A program made the translations under genes and the position numbers. A model generated the notes under the pieces. That model had not been told where the DNA came from. It saw nothing but the letters and a program-made list of their open reading frames with translations, and searched no databases. Below, in pieces: positions 22,473-34,003 of a stretch of DNA of 64,000 nucleotides. Source of the stretch: Nageia nagi (taxonomy: Eukaryota; Pinophyta); NCBI GenBank assembly GCA_050084985.1, contig JBITNC010000001.1, forward strand, positions 161,076,001 to 161,140,000. Direction: 5' to 3'. How positions within the stretch are numbered: position 1 is the stretch's first letter; each line of letters begins with the position of its first letter.

Positions 22473-23397
22473 ATGTAATCTGAGACAAATTCTGTGACTT
22501 GTGAGATTTATTCCAAAGCCAATTGGAAATTTCTCATAGAGATTTATCAAATATTTAAAAAGAAGAGTATTTATTGTTGTTGGTATGATGATCAACAATA
22601 TGGATAAATATTTGATTATTCTATAATTTATTGGACAATATTATTTCTAGAGCATCAAAATGAATATATTTTTAATTGCAAGATGACTTTGGGATAACAT
22701 TATTGATGGGTGTGAAGAACTAAAAGATTGGAACAAATTGCAAGGAGATAAAATAAGATATAAGAAGAAATAATAACATCAAAATTGATTGGCTCTTCTT
22801 GATATAAGAAAAGGTATGAAAAGAAATATTTTCCCTCTCATTGCTAGTTTTACAACAACTGCAAAAGCATGAAAAAGATTACAAAACATTTTTGTGAATG
22901 ATTGTGAGCTTGTGTGTGATAATATAGAAGATTGTATGAGAAAGGGGGAGCCTTGAATTGTTGAAGAGACTTGTAATAAATATTTTATGGATTATTATGA
23001 AACTCTTTTTATGGAAAAGAGTTATGTTGATGAAGACATATCTTATAATAGAGGCATGCATAATTGTAACGATGAAATATTTCTTATGAAGGAAGATGAA
23101 AATATTTTTCTTTCTATTGATAAGGAAGAATAAATGGGTGTGACATGTTTACAAAGCATGTACTTTGATGAAGATGAATAATATCTCATTGAAGAGATAA
23201 TTATTGAAGAATCATTTTATGTGAATTATGTATATTGTATTAAAGACCAATTCAGAGTGGATGATTGCTTATTTGAAGACCACCAAGATGATATGGATTA
23301 TAACAAGGAATGTATCTTAAAGAAGGCATATGTTGAAGAGTGTCTCATGGATGAGGCACATAATCAAAAATTTGAAGAGGATTCATATCATGAATAA

Positions 23398-23406
23398 AAA
23401 ATTATT
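23398..23406. repeat. 9-bp target-site duplication AAAATTATT, left
   Basis: Identical to 24039-24047, the nine bases after the MITE. Confidence 0.9.
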
Positions 23407-24038
23407 GGGAAAATATCTAAAATACCCATATAATTTCACATAATATCAAAAATACCCCTATTTTTTTTGCAATATCGAAAATACCCCTAGAAATAAAAAT
23501 AAACTGAAAAAATACACAAACAAATATAGAATAAAAAAATTCTATTAAACTATAAAATTATAAGGGTATTTTTGATACTACACAAAATTATTAGGATATT
23601 TTCCAAGGGTATTTTTATTTTATTCTTCCAAAATACATGAAAAATAGTTAAACTATTTAAAAAAAATACCCTTGTAAATACAATTTATAAAAATACCTTT
23701 GTAAAATACAATTTATAAACATTATGTGAAATTATTATATGTAGGAAATATTTTATTAAACTATAAGCATATTTTACAAATTATGTACATGAAAATGTAT
23801 TAAATATTTTATTTTTATTAATTTAAATTATATATATTTATATTTTATTAATATTATATATATATTATATTATATAAACTATATTATTTGTAATTCAATA
23901 GTGGTTTCCTATTCCATATTTATTTATGTATTTATTTTCTTTTAATTTTCATCTTCAAGGGTATTTTCGATATTTCAAAAAAAGTAGGGGTATTTTTGAT
24001 ATTATGTGAAATTATAGGGGTATTATGGATATTTTCCC
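23407..24038. mobile_element. Mutator-like MITE with 80-bp inverted ends
   Basis: Begins GGGAAAATATC and ends GATATTTTCCC. About 80 bp at each end (23407-23486 and 23959-24038) are near-perfect inverted repeats. A perfect 9-bp duplication flanks it, the length made by Mutator-family transposases. No transposase frame is present, so it would depend on a helper. The centre is very AT-rich. A partial extra copy of the right end lies inside (23561-23604). Confidence 0.9.
23561..23604. repeat. Internal copy of the MITE right end
   Basis: Reads taagggtatttttgatacta ... ttaggatattttcc, matching the right end (about 23986-24037) in the same orientation but lacking a short block. It suggests a composite or rearranged MITE. 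Confidence 0.7.
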
Positions 24039-24322
24039 AAAATTATTCTCACAGAGGAGAATGGTGAAGATCCAAACCATAATTATTGACATGAAGATGG
24101 ATAAAAAATTTTCATAGAAGAATGTTGAAATGAAGAACATTCATTTGGAATAAAAGAGTGTAGTATGAAAAGGGAATATTTGAATGATGGAGAAACAATC
24201 ATAATGAAGTGTTATTTGCTTGAAGATCATTCACATTGGATGGATGGATATTGTTAAATCTACTCATTTGGAGTGAATGATGATTGTATTAAATAGGAAA
24301 TATGGGATATTGATCCAATAGA

Positions 24323-25004
24323 TGTAATGAACCTAAATTTATAGTTTCAAAAAGTTTCAAAATATAACTCGAAAACTTACCAAAAATAGCAAAATTGAAA
24401 GAAACACCACCACAAAAATTTTTATTTATTTTTTTGAAAGTTGGAATAGTCTAAATAGCCAAAAGGGTATCTAGATATGCAATTTATTTTTCTTGAAATA
24501 TCCCCCCTAAAAATCCATGAATCCCTAAAAATTCTAGGATTGCATAAAATAGCTCTTACGATGGGGCATCACACTTCCTTGATAACCAATACTGAAAGAA
24601 AATATAGATTTGAGCACTAATATGAATTCTGAAATGAATTCACCTCTTCAACCATGCGCTCGGGCACATCACTTAGCTAATACAATTGAAAATCATAAGA
24701 AACTAGGGCATATCTCCTAGCTTTCTCAATGGTGGAGTTGGATAGTAGCCCACAACATAAAATTGTAATAATAAAATGATAAGGTAACCCTAACTTGCCC
24801 AACATACCTTTATAGATAATTTCTATTTTTATGTTGATTTTGGCCCACCATAACTTAAGTGACTCACTTAAGTTATAACATTAAAACATTATTTTCCTAG
24901 CACAAAAGGGGCACCCACATCACCCTTATTACACATAAATAAATTAAAATAGTTTAAGTGGGATTACAATGCCAAAAATAAAATAGAAAAATGGGGACCT
25001 TATA
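24323..25004 (-). repeat. 3' LTR of chromovirus
   Basis: Plus-strand start TGTAATGAACC. The other end reads ...CTTATA, where TACA is expected, so one terminal dinucleotide has decayed. A purine tract (minus AGAGGGGGAGACT, 25005-25017) adjoins it. Confidence 0.9.
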
Positions 25005-25019
25005 AGTCTCCCCCTCTAA

Positions 25020-25470
25020 AAATTGCCTATCCCTAAGAAATTTAGGGCTTGATGAGAGAGAATTTCTTCTCCTTCCCGTGTAGCATCTTCAAAAGGTAAG
25101 TCTTTCCACTTGATGAGGTACTCATTGATGGTATTAGATCACATCTTTCTTTCTCTTATTTTCATCACTATTTTAGGTTCTAACACTAGCTTCCCTTCAT
25201 CATCCAAGGGTGGAAGCTCACAATAGGGTATTACTTATTTCCCAAGTACCTTTTTGAGGCATAAAACATGAAAAATATTATGTATTTTGCTACTGCTTAA
25301 AAGTTCCAGCTCATGGCCAACTTAACCCACCTTCCTTACTACCTTTGACTACCCATAAAATCATGGTTTCAGCTTTTCAACACCACTCTTTTTCATTGTA
25401 GATTGTCTATATGGCTGAAGCCTCACATACACCATGTCTCCCACTTCAAATCTGTGCTCTACATGCTACT
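25020..25470 (-). pseudogene. Integrase C-terminus and chromodomain
   Basis: Minus strand: HVEHRFEVGDMVYVRLQPYR (about 25410-25470), then IHNIFHVLCLKKVLGK, and near 25040-25140 INEYLIKWKDLPFEDATREG with EEIL, a chromodomain core in which the usual Trp of ATWE is Arg. Several TAG and TGA stops occur. The domain ends the pol frame just before the purine tract. Confidence 0.85.
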
Positions 25471-26553
25471 AATTAGCATATTTATTTTGCTAATTTTGTG
25501 TAATTTGAATGTTATCTTTGAGTGCTTGCAATTTTTATTGATTCTCCTCCATAAAATCATGTATACTTGGAACCTTGCTATCATTCAGCAATAGATAAAT
25601 AATGTTAGGAGAGTAATAACTATACAAGGATTAAAAAAGAATCATCTTGATGGAAATGTGTTATGTGGAATTGTAGCAAAACTCCCTCAAATACAACCAT
25701 TTCACCCATGACTTTTGCTACCCTGTAACATAGTGTTGAAGGTAGTCTTCAATCCATTTGTTTACAATTTTAGTTTGCCCATTAGTTTGAGGATGATAAT
25801 AAGTATGAGGATCAAAATAGTACCACATAATCTGAATAATTCTTATCAAAAATGACTCATAAACTTGTTGTCCCTATCACTTACAATGGTCTTAAGCAAC
25901 CCATATAATCTAAAAACTTATCTAAAAAATAACTTAGCCAACTATATGGTTTTACATGTAGTATAAATGGAAAAAAAGTGTGCAAAGTTTTTCAACCTAT
26001 CCACTACCATATAGGTACAATCCTTACCCATCACCTTAGGTAGTCTTGTGATGAAATCCATACCCATCCATTTTTGGCTTGGGATTGGTAAAGGTTGAAG
26101 TAGACTAGTAGGAAGTGAGGTGTATATCTTGTTCTCTTGGAAAGCTACACATTGTCTCACATGTTTTAGAATGTCATCTTTTAGTCCCTTCCACACAAAT
26201 ATATCACAAACTTGTTTATAGTTCTTAAAGAAACCAAGATGACTAGCCATTGGAATGTCATGAATGGCTACTATGATCTTCTCTTTTAGCTTGGAGTTTT
26301 GGGTTAGAAAATTTTTGCCCTTGTATAGAATTAGCCCTCTTTTAATGTTGTACCTTTCATACAAAATCTCACCAACCAACACTTTTGATGCAAATTCATC
26401 CTTTGCATATTCAAACATTAGTACAGTCCTAAAATAAAAATCTATTAGTGAAAGAGAGTAAAAATTTGGATGCCTAGATAATGTATCAGCAACAAAATTA
26501 TTTTTACCTTTCACAAACTCAATGTCAAAGTCATGGGCTTCCAATTTGGTCAC
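25471..26553 (-). pseudogene. RNase H end and integrase of chromovirus
   Basis: An open stretch of 203 codons (25942-26553) covers the end of RNase H (KGKNNFVADTLSRHP), the integrase zinc-binding region (the last Cys pair reads CVAFQ, so one Cys is lost) and the core start WMGMDFITRLPK with the first catalytic Asp. Below 25942 the frame is broken; the second Asp is in VSDRDNKF (near 25880) and the catalytic Glu of the usual TNGQTE is Lys (codon 25769-25771). Confidence 0.88.
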
Positions 26554-27930
26554 CCATTGCTAATGTATTTCACCAAATACTTTCTATCCTACAAAATATT
26601 TTGGACTATTATGATCAGTCTTGATCACAAATCTTCCACAAATAACGTATTGTTTGAATTTTTCCAAAGCATGCATGATAGTAAGTAGTTATTTTTCATA
26701 CACAATGAAAAGTTTCTCATTTGGCTTTAATTTTCTACTTTCAAAAGCAATTGGCCTTCCCTTTTGCATTAGGACAGCTCCAACACCTACTCCTAAAGCA
26801 TAACAATCTAATTGAAATGGTAAGGAAAAATTAGGAATAACAAATAAGGGATAAGAAAACATAACCTCCTTCAAATTATTAAATACAAGTTGAACTTCTT
26901 CACCACAAATAAATGCATCTTTCTTGGTTAACTCAATGAGAGGGGATGATAGGGTTGAAAACCCCTTGATAAACCTTCTATAGCAGTTGAACAAACCAAG
27001 AAACCCCCTTAGTTGTGTGAGAGTAGTGGGAGTGGGCTAATTTTGTATTGAATTTTTTTTTTCCTAATCCACATGCACTCCATCATGGATGATTACATGT
27101 CCCAAATAGAGAATCTCCTTCAATCCAAACTCACACTTGGAATATTTTGCAAAAAATGGCTACTATCCCAAAATACACAAAAATGTATCCAAATGCTATA
27201 AATGATCCTCCATATTAGAGATGCAAATTAGAATGTCATCAAAGAATACAAGCACAAATTTTCTCAACTAATCTCTAAAAATTTTATTCATAGAAGACTA
27301 AAAAGTTGTTGGTGCATTAGTAAGCCCAAATGGAATAACCAAGAAATCAAAGTGCTAAAAATGATATCTAAAAGTTGTTTTGTGTACATCAATTTCTTAC
27401 ATTCTAATTTGATGATACCTAATTCTTAAATCAATTTTGGAGAATTACTTAACACCATGCAGTTCATCTATTAGTTCATCAACTCTAGGAATGGGGTATT
27501 TAGTTTTTATAGTCTTCCTATTTTGGGCTCTATAATCAATGCACATCCTAAAAGTCTCATCTTTCTTTTTAACCAAAATAACTGAAGAAATAAAAGGACT
27601 ACTACTAGGATGAATAAATACCATATCTAAGAGCTCCTTTATGGTTTTTTCTATCTCATACTTATAGATTTTTGGGTATCTATAGGGCTAAATCTATATG
27701 AGTTTGGTTCCATATTCTAATTCAATTGCATGTTCAAAGCCCCTACTAGGTGTAAGACCCTAAGGAAAATCATCAAAAACTCTACTATGCCTTTTCAAGA
27801 CTTTTTGCAATCTAGAATGAAAAGAAAAGTCAATTTTAGCCCTAGATTTTTTACCTTCCATGAGGAATATGCCTAATGCCCATAAAACCTCTTCTTTTTG
27901 TAGAACCCTCTCCATTCTCTTTACTATTAT
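26554..27930 (-). pseudogene. Reverse transcriptase and RNase H of chromovirus
   Basis: Broken minus-strand frame. The catalytic block VFFDDILI lies at 27235-27252 and is of the form normal for plant chromoviruses. An open piece at 26689-26994 (NCYRRFIKGFSTLSSPLIEL onward) spans the RT connection and RNase H start, with FQLDCYALGVGVGAVLMQKG; the usual catalytic Asp context LETDAS is changed to LDCYA. Confidence 0.85.
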
Positions 27931-27969
27931 AGTTTAGATAGCATGATCCTTTATTCCTTTGAGCACCAC

Positions 27970-28464
27970 CTATTTTCCATTTGAATTGAATTTGAGTTGC
28001 AAAGTTTGATGGTTTGTAGTGTAGTCACCTAAAGAGTACAACCATTGCACTCCCAACACCAAATTGGGTCTTTCTTCAAGAGGAAAAATAAAGAAATCCT
28101 CTTCAACAAAAAAATTACCAAAATTCACCTTTACTTTATGAATCAAATTGTTGCATGGAGTGAGTGTCCCATTCCTTGTTATCACATTGAAACTAGGAAT
28201 TATTTCTAGTTTTAGATTTTTCTTTGCTACCAAACCTTCATTAATGAAATTATGAGTAGCTCCATTATCCATTAAAATAAGAACTCTTTGACCCAACACA
28301 CTTCCAAGCACTTTTATAGTAAATAATTTATTGGTGCCACTTAAAGAACTCAAAGAACCAATAGCGTAAGATGAAATTGCAATAATATTAATGGCTGTAT
28401 TTTCTATGATAGTAGTAGTATTTTGTATAGCCAATGCATGGTTTTCAATGTCAACAAATTCCAT
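27970..28464 (-). pseudogene. Retropepsin-type protease of chromovirus
   Basis: A 164-codon open stretch. The active-site motif DSGATHNF reads DNGATHNF (near 28265-28290), followed by the flap and C-terminal region VLGVQWLYSLGDYT (near 28025-28065). The Asp is kept but the Ser next to it is Asn. Confidence 0.88.
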
Positions 28465-29752
28465 CTCTTCACTAAACTCATATTCAACATCAAATTCATT
28501 TTCATCATTTGAAAGAACTTCTATGTAGTGGATTTGACCCTTACCTTGGCATCTATGACCTGAAACCTAAGGCTTTTTGCAACAAAAACATAACTTCTTC
28601 CTTCTCTACTCATCTCTATCATCTCTCCCTTAAGGTGTAGGCATTGAAGGTATTTGATTTTGTGGTTGATTTCTTGGATGAAAATTGTTTAGCCTTGTAA
28701 AAGCTTATGGGGGACCAACCATGCTAGATCTATAAGGTGGTGTAGTAGAAAATTTGGGCCTTAGGGGTGTTGAACTCTCCAAGGAAAGAGCTCTCCTTAT
28801 GGTTGATTGCAAATTTTGTGATTCAAAAGCCCTCACCAAGCCTTTTAGGGGCTCCAAAAGTCCTTCAATGAAGAGGAAAGTAATCCTCTTATCTAAAATA
28901 TTTGGCACCATCATTGAAACATTCTAAAACTCCTTCACATAAGCCTCAACTATAGATCTTTGCCTTAATGTTGCCAAGTCTCTAAAATACTCTTCCTCAT
29001 CTTTCATTTAAAATCTATCCAAAATCCTTTGAGTGAATTCATCAAAGGTAGTAACCCCACTATGGCTTTATGTGATGAGACCATGATGCCACCAATCATA
29101 GGCTAAATCTTCAAGTTGTAGGGTAGTAAATTTTACTGCATCCTCTTCAATCATAGGGAAAATGGAAAAGTATGTTAATAATTTCAACAACCATGCCCTC
29201 ATTGAAATCCCCTTCCCACTAAACATGGGAACTTGGATCTTGTGTTGAAGCTTCCTCTTATCATCATGCTTGTGTTTTCTATTCTTCTTCCCAAAAATAT
29301 TTAGGTAGCTTTCAAAAGATACTTCTTTAAAATCTGCATCTTGGGCTTGGTATTTAAGGAATAAATCATGAACTTCATCCTCAAAATCTTATGGTTCAAA
29401 TTCTTTTGGTTGCACAAATAAGGGTTATAGGGATTTGGCAAGGGTGAGTAAGTGTATGTGACTTATTTATCACTCTTTGGCTCCACAAAATGTGCTCTAG
29501 CAAAAGATTCCACTTATGTATGGTCTAGGGACCAATTCTGATGTTGTGTGGTGTTTTAAGGTTATGGAGTTATCAAATCTAGCTTATTAGCGATTCTCCC
29601 CAATAATTCCAACATGTTGTCAGATATCTGCTCTCTAATTTTGTTTGCTTCATCTTTAGGTCTCTCAAAAAAATGCATGATTTGAGTGCCTTCAACACTC
29701 ATTCATCTAGCTCATTCATGTTCTAAAAACTAGGATTTCCCTTATTTCCCAT
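28465..29752 (-). pseudogene. Gag of chromovirus
   Basis: The likely start codon is at 29750-29752 (MGNKGNPSF, then TAG). Decayed gag follows, with an open part at 28705-28914. Near 28550-28600 there is a zinc knuckle CFCCKKP-VSGHRC in which a stop replaces an expected Trp. This is the CX2C...GHXC form common in plant gypsy gag. Confidence 0.8.
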
Positions 29753-29984
29753 GGTGTTGTAAGGATGCCCTTTCTACATGAAAATAGCCCACACAAATTT
29801 GCAACTCCCAACACTTCAAAACCCTAGATTTGAAATCTTAACCATTGAAACCACTAAAATTGAAAGTACCCATGATTTGTTTTTGAAAACTCAACTTTTT
29901 TGAAAACCCTAAGTCTAAAAACCCTAAAACTAAAATACCCACAACTGAAAAATGCTTGAACTAACCACAAATTGGCAAGATCTA

Positions 29985-29997
29985 GGATTTGATACCA
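29985..29997 (-). promoter_or_regulatory. Primer binding site of chromovirus
   Basis: The minus strand reads TGGTATCAAATCC, one base after the 5' LTR. The first seven bases fit the initiator tRNA-Met type site. Confidence 0.7.
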
Positions 29998-29998
29998 C

Positions 29999-30679
29999 TA
30001 TAATAACCTTAAATTTATAGTTTCAAAAATTTTCATAATATAACTCAAAAACTTACCAAAAATAGCAAAATTGATAAAAATGCCACCACATAAATTTTTA
30101 TTTATTTTTTTGAAAGTTGGAATAGTCTAAAAAGCCAAAAGGGTATCTAGATTTGCAATTTATTTTTCCTAGAACACCCCCCTTAAAAATTCTTGAATCC
30201 CTAAAAATTCAAGGACTACACAAAATAACTCCCAAGATAGGGTGCCACACTTTCTTGATCATTAATACTAAAAGAAAATATAGATTTGAGCACCAATATG
30301 AATTTTGAAATGAATTCACCTCTTCAACCATACACTAGGGCACATCATCTAGCTAATATAGTTGAAAACCATAGGAAACTAGGGCACATCTCCTAGCTTT
30401 CTCAATCATGGAGTTGGGGAGTAGCCCACAATATAAACTTGTAATAAAAAAATGATAAGGTAACCCTAACTTGCCCAACATACCTTTATAGACAAGTTCT
30501 ATTTTGATGTTGAGTTGGGCCCACCATAAATTAAGTGAGTCACTTAAGTTATAACATTAAAACATTATATTCCTAGCATAAAAGGGGTGCCCACATCACC
30601 CTTATTACACATAAATAAATTAAAACATTTTAAGTGGAATTACAATGCCAAAACAAAATAGAAAAATAGGAACATTACA
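29999..30679 (-). repeat. 5' LTR of chromovirus
   Basis: Plus-strand start is TATAATAACC, where the partner LTR has TGTAATGAACC (G-to-A change at the terminus). It ends GAACATTACA. Matches 24323-25004 throughout. Confidence 0.92.
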
Positions 30680-30910
30680 ATAGAGGCCATAAATGAAGAT
30701 GAGAAGAAAGCTATCAACTTTATGTTTGATTTGTGTGAGGAATATCACTCATCAAGAGTGAAGCATATTTTGTATGAAGAAGAAAATAGTATATACTATG
30801 ACATTGATGAGTTAAAAAATGAAAAAGGAAATAAATAGCTTGATGATCTTCATGTTGTAATGATAATGGAGACATCAATTATGAAAAATGATGGAGATAC
30901 TCACTTGGAG

Positions 30911-31313
30911 TAATAAAATTAAAGGATTTGGGTAACCTTGTAGAGGCAAAATTTAGAAAGAAGAACCATGGAGGCTTCTTACCATGGATGAAGAAATGGT
31001 TGCTTCAAAAGCAACAAAAAGGGAAAGAATATGGACATCCACTCAATAAAGCATCATTGGAGGTGATGGTTTTTTGCTATTTTATTTGTTTACTAATAAT
31101 TTCATGGATGGATGTTCATGGATAGTTTGGGGACTGTTATTATGTATGACAATAAAGAATGTATTACCAAGATATTACTTACAAATAATGCAATTTTTGA
31201 GGATTATCTTATGTAGAAAATATTGAAGCAAGACCTTCTTGGAGTGAAGAAAATTGTGGGTAACTTAGATCTCTCAAAATCAAGTAAAAATAGTATTGAT
31301 CATTTGTGTAATA
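30911..31313 (+). pseudogene. 3' coding tail with hydrophobic segment
   Basis: An open stretch at 30928-31125, in a different frame from the acidic part upstream, has a basic run (WLLQKQQKGKEYG) and a hydrophobic segment of about 16 residues (VMVFCYFICLLIISWM). It could be the C-terminal part of the acidic protein after a frameshift. The rest up to the LTR is decayed and has no clear purine tract. Confidence 0.4.
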
Positions 31314-32045
31314 TGTTAGAAACTCAGTTTCTAGCTCTCTACCTAGAAACAATGTGACCTAGAATGTTTCATAAGACATTCCATCATATTTCTCACTTGG
31401 CACTAGAAATGTTGTGGAATTTCAAAACGTTGTAGCATTTCACACCTATCATATTTGACTTCGAAACGTATGCATGTTTCATCAATACTTTCCACTTCAT
31501 AGGTTTTTTAGTGTTTTTTGTCATTTTCACCATTTTGGTTTATTTGGTAGGTTTGTTGGGTTCATTTATTTGATAATAGAACATGAATATAATGTTTATC
31601 AACTTATTTGTTGTACTGTAGTGAGATTTACAAGTCTATATAATGGATTGAATAATATAATATCATAGAATATAGAATACAATATAATAGCATGGATTGA
31701 TTAAGTGTAGAACTCCATTAGGGAATTGTAGAGCTAAGAGATCCATTGTAATAGGGCATTGATATATCCAATCATGTTCATATTATTTGTATTAATTTGT
31801 AATTTATATGAGATGCTTTTATATTATATTGATATTACTTAAAGTTGCTCCAAGTTTTTTCATGGTTCAATGTAGTGTTTGGTTAAACCCAAACTTAAAA
31901 TCTTGGGAATATTGTTCAACTCATGTATTGTATGTAATTACTTTTGCTAGTTATGTTGATTTTGCATCAATATTATTAAAATTATTACATTGGTAAAGGT
32001 TAATTTGATTATATGTTTATGTAATCAATCTATTAAGAAACTACA
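31314..32045 (+). repeat. Right LTR of the nested-host element
   Basis: Starts TGTTAGAAACTC and ends AAGAAACTACA. 732 bp, shorter than the left LTR through small deletions. Followed by CTTGG (32046-32050). Confidence 0.88.
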
Positions 32046-32050
32046 CTTGG

Positions 32051-34003
32051 GTGTTTATGATATTAGTAAATAGATCTTCATTCAACACCTTTGTGCTTTT
32101 CATTTATCAATAGATTTCCCCAAGAAATTTTTAGTTCTATAAAGTTTTTGACAGGTTTATTAATCGCCTAACTTTGTTTTCAAAAAGATGCTTTACTCTC
32201 ATCTCTAAAATTCCATCTCAAACCTTAATATGTTTGCATAATATTAATTCTGAACCTATTCCAAGTAATCAATTGTGTTATTTATGATTAGCGACTTGTA
32301 GGAAAAGTTCCTTATTGATGATTTCATACTTGAATTTGTATGTACTTGTGTAATAAATGCATATTTAAACATATTTGCATTATTGTATATATATTAATGT
32401 TGCCTTCTATGTAAAGCATGATATCATCATTCTTGCATATTAAATGTTCATTTTTCCTTAACGATGAAAATGATCATGGATACATTTCTCAAAAATAATT
32501 TCCCAATTATAATTTACATATGCACACCTAATAAATACATGTTAATGCATATTTGTTTATAGCCAATGTGATAAGGTTTCCTTGTATTTAAAGGATAATA
32601 TAATAATTCCTAGATATCAAATATTAAGCTATCCATTTATTACCTTATTTATTCATTTCTTAAGAATATTATTTTTTTTATGAATATTTTATTTACGACA
32701 TGAGCGAGGCTACATATCTTGAAACTCATACTCATATATTCACATTTTTTTCCTTTAGTTATTTTATAATTTTTCTTAGTTTTAACATCCAGGTAGGCCA
32801 GGGGAGATATATATGGGCCTTAAAATGTGGATAACTACTCCTACCTTTATGTATTAATTATTAGTTTCTACCTTAAAATATTATTATATATGGATTTTTT
32901 ATACATAACCCTTGATGGTTTATTTACTCATGGTTTTAGCATCCTCTTTTTGCAATTTTTTATAGGTTAATTTGCTTTTGGTCAAATGTGGTGAATATAT
33001 GCTATTTTATTTTATGATTGTCTTGAAACCCTTATTTCTAACTATGGGTTTTCTTTTCTATATACCTAAAAGTTTGGTCTTACAATATTAACCTACAATG
33101 ATCTTCTTTTTAGGAATTTTAATTCATAATAATTTCTTCTTTTTAGGAATTTTAATTCATAATAATTTCTTGAATCTGTGTTGAGAGTTGTCCATAATGG
33201 TACCTTTCATAATTAGACAATTAACTTTATTTGTATATATCACTCCTTAGTTCATTAAGGTATATACAATGTTATTGGTGGGTCTTCTTATATAAAGTAT
33301 ATAATATTAATCCATGTATGATAAATTTTCTAAACCTTCTTTCATATATTGTTGAATGATACTATTTTTAAAGTGTTTCCCTATTGAAGCTTCAATTATT
33401 ATTTTGTACTCATCTTTAATTTAGAGAGGCTTAAGATTCATAATACTTAGTAGTTTACACCCTACATGAATGCATAAATCTCAAAATTTTGACTTCATTA
33501 TTAGTTGCATTTGGTATGTAGGTTATGGCCCACCAACCTATCTTGGTATGGTCTCTAATAATAATAAATACACTAACATTCTCCCTTATGTTTCCTTCTA
33601 ACATTATATTAAAGTTTGTTTTGAATATGCATTTAGTGGTGGGAATTGATTTTTCCTATTATATGGTTTTTTACTTATTATTTTTTATTTGGGGACACCT
33701 TGTATTTAATATTATTTAAACATCCAATATTATTTTCTTTATGTAGTTTGAACAACATTTCCCTTTGAAGCTTACATAATTACTTTGTAGCTAGATCATC
33801 TATGGAAGTAAAGTTAAGCTTATTTCACATTCTACTTTTGCATTAAGTAAAGGGTGCATTTTTAATAATTCAAGAAAGGCTTGTATGCACTAACTCATTC
33901 TATATGTTGATGGGAATTTATTCTATTGGTAATTTGCATAATTCCATTATATTACCCTTGATTATTTTATCTTGTTCTTGCATAATTTACATCTTGATGG
34001 TAC
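32051..34003. other. AT-rich, no recognisable gene
   Basis: No known protein motif on either strand. The 64-codon open frame at 33525-33719 is hydrophobic but without family features. A perfect 33-bp tandem duplication is present at 33102-33167. Confidence 0.35.
33102..33167. repeat. Perfect 33-bp tandem duplication
   Basis: Unit beginning tcttctttttaggaatttta at 33102-33134 is repeated without change at 33135-33167. Confidence 0.9.

Larger units (their letters stand above)
24323..30679 (-). mobile_element. Chromovirus (Ty3/gypsy), complete structure, decayed
   Basis: Minus-strand element of 6357 bp flanked by ATAGA (24318-24322 and 30680-30684). Its LTRs (24323-25004 and 29999-30679) are almost equal in length (682 and 681 bp). 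A primer site, a purine tract and the full domain order gag, protease, reverse transcriptase, RNase H, integrase, chromodomain are present. The coding part has many stops. It lies inside the acidic frame of the 21666-32045 element, so it is younger than that element. Confidence 0.95.
22560..30910 (+). pseudogene. Acidic reading frame split by MITE and chromovirus
   Basis: Three pieces: 22560-23406, 24039-24322 and 30680-30910. The first part (about 22680-22890) has DGCEELKDWNKLQ and FPLIASFTTTAKA, which recall the N-terminal part of copia gag (UBN2-like), but this is uncertain. From 22890 on the frame is very rich in Asp, Glu, Cys and Tyr, with recurring words such as CLFEDH, YVEECLMDE, CYLLEDH and FDLCEEYH. 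Removing the MITE plus one AAAATTATT copy, and the chromovirus plus one ATAGA copy, keeps the frame at both sites. Stops are TAA, TAG and TGA at scattered positions. I do not recognise the protein. Confidence 0.6.
21666..32045 (+). mobile_element. LTR element with acidic reading frame, nested host
   Basis: LTRs at 21666-22455 and 31314-32045 in direct orientation, flanked by CTTGG. After removal of the MITE (23407-24038) and the chromovirus (24323-30679) the internal part is only about 1.9 kb. It starts with a possible gag-like stretch and continues as an acidic frame. No protease, reverse transcriptase or integrase is present. A decayed primer site supports plus orientation. It appears to be a non-autonomous, possibly copia-derived element carrying an unusual protein. 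Confidence 0.85.

Noticed and set aside
30928-31125. Retroviral-type envelope protein
   Set aside because: Only one short hydrophobic segment is present; there is no signal peptide, Cys pattern or length to support an envelope protein.
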